Assembly: GCA_032622095.1 (NCBI GenBank) | Contig: CP136066.1 | Location: 188,952,716 to 189,016,715 of the forward strand | DNA: 64,000 nucleotides | Origin: Siphonodentalium dalli | Lineage: Eukaryota > Mollusca > Scaphopoda > Gadilida > Siphonodentaliidae | Direction of reading: 5' to 3' | Part shown: positions 42,234-51,200 of the stretch, piece after piece | Numbering within the stretch: the first letter of the stretch is position 1 | Layout of the letters: each line of letters begins with the position of its first letter | Translations under genes and position numbers: made by a program | The notes under the pieces: generated by a model | Told to the model about the DNA's origin: nothing | The model's database searches: none | The model's input: the letters and a program-made list of their open reading frames with translations, nothing else

Positions 42234-45200
42234 CTGCAAATAATAAGTGACCAGTTATTAGCCATGAATACAGTGGTCGGAGAGGACATCCAAATGATAA
42301 GCATACAGTAATGCCCTAAGTAATCGACTCCTTAAACACCGCAGAATTATGGGTAACTTTTCAGGATTTAGTTGGAAATATGGCTCAGGGAGAGCTTTCC
42401 AATGAATGGCAACAAGCCATATTTCCGACTAAATCCTGAAAAGTTACCCATAATTCTGCTGTGGTTAAGAAGTTGATTACTTAGAGCATTACTGTATGTC
42501 GCTTCTATGATTATCAAGCCTGCAAATAATGTGTCTGTCATTTGCAAAATGAGGTCCCCAGAGGGTCAATTTAGTGCACGGTGGGCTAGCATCACCAAAT
42601 AATTTACTCCAAATTAACTCTGATTTATTAATTTATAGGCGTCAAGGAAGATATTAATTATCTGATGAAAGATAAGCAGTAAACCATGCGCGTGAACATT
42701 ATCACATCATACATCAATCGAGTCAACCAATGTCTGCCTTATGTATGAATATACATGTCAACTGTATTAAATACTGCCTTGCCCTAAGTAATCGACTCCT
42801 TAACCACAGCAGAATTATGGGTAACTTTTCAGGATTTAGTCGGAAATATGGCTTGTTGCCATTCATCGGAAAGCTCTCACTGAGAGCTTTCCGATGAATG
42901 GCAACAAGCCATATTTCCGACTAAATCCTGAAAAGTTACCCATAATTCTGCTGTGGTTAAGAAGTTGATTACTTAGAGCATTACTGTATGTCGCTTCTAT
43001 GATTATCAAGCCTGCAAATAATGTGTCTGTCATTTGCAAAATGAGGTCCCCAGAGGGTCAATTTAGTGCACGGTGGGCTAGCATCACCAAATAATTTACT
43101 CCAAATTAAGTCGATTACTTAGTGCATTACTGTATGATGTTTTAGGTGGTATTCGTTTCTGGTTTGACCCCAAGATTTCAAACTCAAGACTGGATATAGT
43201 ATGTCTGACATTTGCAGAATGAGGACCCCAGAGGGTGAATTTAGTGATGCTACCCTGCACAGCAGTCTAGGATCACCAAATTCACCCTCTGGGGACCTCA
43301 ATCTGCTTAGGCCTCGATTTCTGGGAAGTATCTATAGTCTTCCTTCTAGTCTTCCCTTCTGTTCAGTTAATATATCCCCTAATTTGCAGAAGATAAATTA
43401 GCAGTTGAGGCCTAAGCAGAATAAGGTTGCCAGAGGTTGAATTTGGTGATGCTAGCCCACCGTGCATGATAGCATCGCTAAATTCACACTCTGGGAACCT
43501 CATTCTGCAAATGTCAGACATACTATATCCAGGCTTGTTCAAACTGCACGTCGAACTGGAGTTATGGTCCCACGATCAAGTTAACTCAATTTAAACTAAG
43601 ACACTTAAAGACATATTATGGACTTGTTCGAGTGCAATAAACTTATAAGTTAGTTCTCAGGCTCTATAGCAACCTGGAGAATGTAGCAATATACTAACAG
43701 CACCGAAAATGTCAAAGAAATCGACAGTACCACTCCATAGAAAACATCATCTGAACTATGCTCAATTGTAAATATCTACATCTCAATTCGGGACATAACA
43801 ATCGGCAAACGATTTCGCCATCTAGTGTCATTGCATTTAATTAATATGTAAGAATGACGATGTGTGTTGTCAATTTGGATTAATATTCGTAAAAATAACT
43901 ACTTTGAGCAAGATTATTCTCCATTTCTATTTGCTTACCCTGCTGGAGTGTTTCACATCACTTTAATTTTTATAAGTTGAAAGAGGCTAATTACTCTTCC
44001 AAAATTCATCAAACCAAACAATTTGGTTAAAAATGCATACACATATTTATATTTTGTTGGTAACTTCATCGAAAAAAGTGGCGAGACAAAGGACAGACAA
44101 AGGATAGACTGACTTATGGACAGGCCTGGATATAGTGTGTCTGACATTTACAGAATGAGGTCCATGAAAGAGTGAATTTAGTGATGCTATCCCGCACTAT
44201 GAACAGAAGGGAAAAAGTAACTGAAAACCATGTTAAATTTTTTTAGACTATAGATACTTTCCAGAAAATGAGGACCAAGCAGAATAAGGTCCTCGGAGGG
44301 TGAATTTGTTGATGCTAGCACTAAAATCACACTCTGTGGACCTCATTCTGCAAATGTCAGAAACTATATCGAGGCTTGATTATGGACAAACAAACATAAT
44401 AACTCTTTATAAAGATACAGATGGCCTTCGTGATGGGTACTGCAGTTCACATTTGTTATAATTGCCATAAAAAGAAAGAATATTATTATAAAGTAAAAAT
44501 AATTTCTTATACCAATCATAAATATCTCATAAATAGCATGTTATTGTCAAGATTGTAAGCTTTGTTCGAAAACAAAAGACATATTATTATACAGATTAGT
44601 GCATCAAGAGTGTGCGATACGCAAAACACTCAACAATGGGAAGACCCACTACGTGTACTTTGGTTCAAATTGACACCGTATTGTTTACAACATACTGATA
44701 TAGCACTCGATAACCCTCACCACTCAAGATTTTGGTGTTGAATGGGTCAACATGAATCACTCTCCCACAAAAGAATTGCCACGGTGTTCAGTGTTTTGCT
44801 TATCGCTCACTATTTACGTGCTGTATATAAACAAATGCTCGTTTCACACAAAGTGTGTTTTGTGGGTGATATCGCATTCATACTACCATTATACTATACT
44901 AAGAAAATTCTTGAGGAAATTCATAATTTGGTAACTTTTATTTCTAAATTATAAACTACAACCAAGGCCATCTGTGCCTTTAACACATACTAAATACTCG
45001 CTGGTGTGTAGTTCCTTTGGGAAATATTCGGATAATAAATGAATAGGAATCTGCTGATGATTGACTTGACAATTGAAATGGACTAACCTTTTAGCATTAT
45101 AAACTTGAGGAACGAGACATGCATCAGCCATTGTAACCTCGTCTCCGTATGAGTACTTCCCGGCAGTGTGAACCATCATCTTCTCCAAACCTTAAATGAG

Positions 45201-48200
45201 AGCTCTAGGTCATCAATCATTATGTCACGATTGTGGACGCTCTCACTTAGTGCTTTAGGACATGAAATATTATACTTTCAGGATTTAGTAGGAAATATGG
45301 CTTGTTGCCATTCATTGGAAAGCTCTCACTGAGAGCTTTCTGATGAATGGCAGCAAGCCATATTTCCGATTAAATCCTGAAAAATTTCCCATAATTCTGC
45401 GGTGGTTATAGGGTCATATACTTCAAGCATTACTGTATATTGTGGACATATTTCAGTGAAGAAAAACAATTAAAGTAAGCATTAAAGGCACAGATGGCTT
45501 TGGTTATAGTTTATAATTTAGAAATAAAAGTTACCAAATTATGAAAACATACTGATAGTATAGTATAATGATAGTATGAATGTGATATTATAAAAAAAAA
45601 AGATTTTATGTGAACCAAGCATTTGTTTATATACAACCAATAAAAAGTAAGTGCTATACCAGTATGTTGTAAATAACATGGCTGCTGTTTTAACCAAAGT
45701 TCACTTAGTGGGGTCCATCGCACATTCTTTACATTTCTGTTCTGTAACATAATTTTGCTTTTGTAGAACACAGAGTACAATCTTGACAATAACATGCTAT
45801 TTACGCGATATTTATGATTGGTATAACAACAAAATGTGTCTATATTTTAAGATTCTTTCTGTTTATGGCAGTTTTAGTGCACTATTTTAACACCAATACC
45901 CAGTATGAAGGCAATCTGTATATTTAATCAGTATCTCCACTGAAAGAATATAGCATTCAATTGATCTGAATGGTCTGCTGATGTATAAAGAATGTAATTT
46001 TTCCACATTTCCCCTGAAACAATTTCATCTGATTTCATGATTTGGATATAACATGGATATAATACTTGGACATTAAATTTTACAATGTCTTTGCATTCTA
46101 ACAAAGAGTTAGTCAGACTTGCTCCATGATACATATGATACGATATACAAAGAGAGGATCTCTAATGAGTCGCAATTCTATACGATATTTATTAACAGAT
46201 TGCACTAAATTCGATGAATGTATGTATTTATATGCATAAATATGTTTAAGCAAAACTAAAATCGATTCGAGTCTAGCTTTAGCGAACTTAGTGGACGAGG
46301 TTAATAAAATTTGTACATAATTGCGAGAATTTGAGATCCTTTTCATTACATAATCTCATTTTAGCAAGAAAAATGATCTTGAAACTGCTGGGGTTAAAAA
46401 TAATAATATTGATTTCCATATCACAAACAGAGAGGAAGTAAAGACACCTTCAAGAAAAAATATAGTTCCATTTTAAATATGTCTTTTCATGTTGACAAAA
46501 TTGTCACCCATGTTTATCTCACAGTCAACACAAATAACCCAACACAAATTGAATATCATAATTATATTCTAATTAGCATAATACTAAAGTTCCGGCATTG
46601 ACCTTGCTAACCTCTTACGTCACTGCGTGTGCCGTTAATACAATAAGTGTGACATACTAAAAAATATGCAGCCAGATTTAGGGGATAATTATGTGATAAG
46701 ATATGATATTATATGAAACATTTTCAACTTTGTGACATATGGTTGAGATGGTAGCATGGTTACCTGCTAGACCCTTAGTTATCCAGTGATTTGCCCATTT
46801 GTTTTACCCTGTGCCAATGCATTCTCTTATATATGCGAGTCGACCATAGGTCGCCTCGCATATATAAGAGAATGCATTGGCCTATCAATTTTTTACAATT
46901 TTAATAATTTGTTCTTGTATTCTTTAACAATTTTATAATTTCACCATACAGAGCCCCAGACAAACATGAGCAGACGACACTCTTCAATATGCTTCTATAT
47001 ATGTGTGGGGCTCCCTGCAGGGTAATGGATGTTTTTTATTTTATGTTAAAAAAATTGTAAGAAACATTTATTTAAAAAAAATGATAAAAAATTGTTAGGC
47101 CAATGCATTCTCTTATATATACGAGGTGACCTATGGTCGACTCGCATATATAAGAGAATGCATTGGCACAGGGTTAAAAAATGGATTTGATATGGCGGGT
47201 CACATATGTGATATGTGACTGCGTTTCAAACATTTTCAACTTTGTGACATATGGTTGAGATGGTTGCATGGATACCTGCTAGACCCTTAGTTATCCAGTG
47301 ATTTGCCCATTCAGCTCTCTTCTCAGCTTCTGTGCTGTAATACTTTAAAACTGAAAGGTTCTGTATTGGCTGAGTACCCGACGCAACAGTCTCACACAAC
47401 CCTCTCACCTGTAAGCAGAGGACAAATGGCTGTATATGTGACGCGCCATATCAAATCCAGTTTGAAGTCGGGATTTTTTTACCCTGTGCCAATGCATTCT
47501 CTTATATATGCGAGTCGACCATAGGTCGCCTCGCATATATAAGAGAATGCATTGGCCTAACAATTTTTTATAATTTTAATAATTTTTTCTTGTATTCTTT
47601 AACAATTTTATAATTTCACCCATACAGAGCCCCAGACAAACATGAGCAGACAACACTCTTCTATATACTTCTATATATGTGTGGGGCTCCCTGCAGGGTA
47701 TAAATGAATGTTTTTTATTTTATGTTCAAAAAATTGTAAGAAACATTTATTTTTAAAAAATGATAAAAAATTGTTAGGCCAATGCATTCTCTTATATATG
47801 CGAGGCGACCTATGGTCGACTCGCATATATAAGAGAATGCATTGGCACAGGGTAAAAAAATCCCGACTTACGACTGGATTTGATATGGCGGGTCACATAT
47901 GTGATATGTGACTGCGTTTCATTCAGTTTATCGTAGTTTCAGCCACTAGGCCATATTTCAGTGTTATACAGTAATGCCGTAAATAATCGACTCCTTAGCC
48001 ACAGCAGAATTATGGGTAATTTTTCAGGATTTAGTCGGAAATATCGCTTGTTGCCATTCATCGGAAAGTTCTCAGTGAGAGCTTTACGATGAATGGCAAC
48101 AAACCGTCTTTCCGACTAAATCCTGAAAAATTACCCATAATTCTGCTGTGGTTAAGGAGTCGATTATTTAGGGCATTACTGTATTTCTCCATTATATTGT

Positions 48201-51200
48201 GCTCATTTGTGGTCAAATTATGCTAAAACATCTATTGATAAACTTACTGTCTTCTATAATAATGCTTATAGAATTATACCGGGCTATGAAAGGAAATGTA
48301 GTGCGAGTCGTATGTTTGTGAATGATCGAATGTCTTCCTTTAGTATGTGCTGGCGTAAGTGTGTGTATGGATTTCGAGTGGGAGTGTCTTGTCACCAAAA
48401 TAATATTAAACGTGCACTCGTGGAGTGTGTAACTATGATATTCAGTACATATCCAGCTTGTTTAAGAATTGGAATACTTTACTGTAGCCTAATATACCAA
48501 CAGTACACAGTGTAATCAATTGGAGAATTCAGAGGACAGCCAACATGGATTTGAGTGTTTTTTTGTGTGCATTTTTTCATCATTGAAATATTAGAATTTG
48601 TAGATCGGACACTCTCAGGTGCCAAATAAACGTGATGGGCAAATATGAGTGCTGGGCTGTAAATTTTGCTAATATTAATAATAGTGATGGCATTTTCACT
48701 ATGTACATGTATCTCATTGCCAAATAAACGTGATGTTGTGTATTTTTCAGTCCAAATTAATAAACATGCCCGCATGTTTATTTGGCACCTGAGAGTACTC
48801 TGAGTGATAATGGGCAGGTCAGCTCAACACCAGGTTAACTCTTTGACGGGTGAGTACGTCAAATAAAATAAATCATACAAACAACATGAATCACTGTAAA
48901 AAATAAATATAATATCCATCCACATGATAAAAATTTCCTTTTAGGAATTGATTTTTCGAAGTTTTGAACACAGTAATATAATATTATACCCTAAATTTAC
49001 CATAAAAAACATATACAGTAATGCCCTAAATAATCAACTCCTTAACCACAGCAGAATTATGGGTAATTTATCAGGATTTAGTCGGAAATATGGCTTGAGA
49101 GCTTTCCGATGAATGGCAACAAGCCATATTTCCGACTAAATCCTGAAAAATTACCCATAATTCTGCTGTGCTTAAGGAGTTGATTATTTAGGGCATTACT
49201 GTAGTCATTGATGAATATGTAGTTCCATAAGGAAATGATCATATAATGTTTGGTGAACTAATTATCTGATCATTTCCCACCAAAGAATAGGAATCCTTCT
49301 GCACTGCTATTATCATATCATCTGTCTCTCATCTGCTTATATTACCTGAACATCCCTCTAGATGAATAATAGACCATTCCAATGTATACTTTTATAACTG
49401 AATGGGAGAATCCATCTAGTAAATAAAAGGTCAGCTGACCACAGTGTCCCCCGAAAACGTGGCAAGTCGACGTCGCTTCGTTAAAGAAATTAAAAAACAT
49501 GTTGAAATGTTCTAAGTCGAAAGGGTTAATAATTCCGTAAAGAAATAATTTTCCGTCATCTATATACATGTTGCACATCTCCAATATGTGGGTAACAATA
49601 CTCTGAAGTTTCAAATATCTACGATCAAAACTGTAGGAGGAGTTGATTACACCATGAAGGTACCCTCATACAGAAAATTATAAAAAATGTTTTTAAAAGT
49701 CGAAAGGCCCATAACTCTGGGAAAAATCATCGGATCAAACTCAAATTCGAACTTGACCTGTATTTTGATACCAAAGACTCACAAAAAAAAACGGAATTTT
49801 CAATTGAACAGTCCAAACTTGAGTTATCATCTGGAAACCAAAGAAAAAAGAGGAAATTGAATTTTCTAAGTAAAAAAAAGTCCATAACTCTCAGTAACTC
49901 TAGGAAAAATCATCGGATCAAACTCAAATTCTGTATCTTGATATGATTGATCCACATAAAAACGGTTTTTGCAATTAAAGGATCCAAACTTGAGATATCA
50001 TGCGGAAACCGAAAAAGTGAGAAATTTTCCAAGTGAAAAAAAAATTGAAAAAAGGGAAATAACTCCATAAACGAACATCAGATCAAACCCAGAATTGCAG
50101 AGCACCTGTGTTCTTGGTTGAGACACCTACATACCAAGTTTCAATCAAATCGGATTATCATTACTGGAGTTATAACTCCGGACGCACAGACGGGACGCAC
50201 GGACGGACGGACGCGGCTGATTACAATAGTGCCCCAAAAATAAATTTTTCGGGGGACAATAAAGGGTACTTTGAATACTAACCAGAGCCCTTGCCTTCAA
50301 ATCCTTTGGTAAAACTGGGTTATTTGGGAACTTCTCATCAAGATATTCCATTATGGCTAACTGAAAATGAAAAATAATTTAAATATGGTGTAACTCTTAT
50401 TTTAACAATTTTGTTCCCACAAACTCTGAAAAACTGGGACATAATTTGTTAGTATTTTTAGAACATTAAAACATTTTTTATTGAAATCTATCATTTAAAA
50501 CAAGTTTAACAAGTTCACTGCCGATGCCCATTCAACTACATGCAAAAAGTATGATATAACTCGTAGTCAGCAGTCATGTGTTAAGTGAATTATATGCAAC
50601 ACCAAATGTTTCTCCTGTGTTTTGGGAATATCTATAACATGCCTAGAAAAAAAAAGGTTCATATAACTCTTTGTTGTTGTTGGAAGGAAGTGTTTCCGGG
50701 AAGAGATAGAGCATCTCTAGTCGTCAGCTGTCAATTCACAAAAAAATGTAAAACAACTGCATGTTTCCTAATTAGCCAGGTGAAGTATATCTCAAAAAAT
50801 CTCAGCAACTTGAGGCGTTCATGACATGTTTGTTCTCCAGGCATACCGTAATTGTTGCTAAAAAGTAAACTTATCTATTTTTTGTGAAAACACACTGGAA
50901 AAGCTTGGTCCACGTTTTATTAACCCTTTATTGATGGGAGCTGCGCTGGTGCGGCATTAAATATCTTGAACCAGTGAAATCTCTAATATATACAAGTCTC
51001 CCATGGGGAGCCTCGCATATATAAGAGAATGCACTGGCTTACAAGGAATTAACCCTATCACACACACACACATGATAGCACATCGTTTTTTTTACCTTGC
51101 ATATGCAAATATCATAGTGCATGTTAAAATCGAAGCACAGCACATTTCAAGATACTTACTGATTGTGTTAGAGTAAAATCACCATCTCTGAATGCTGGGA

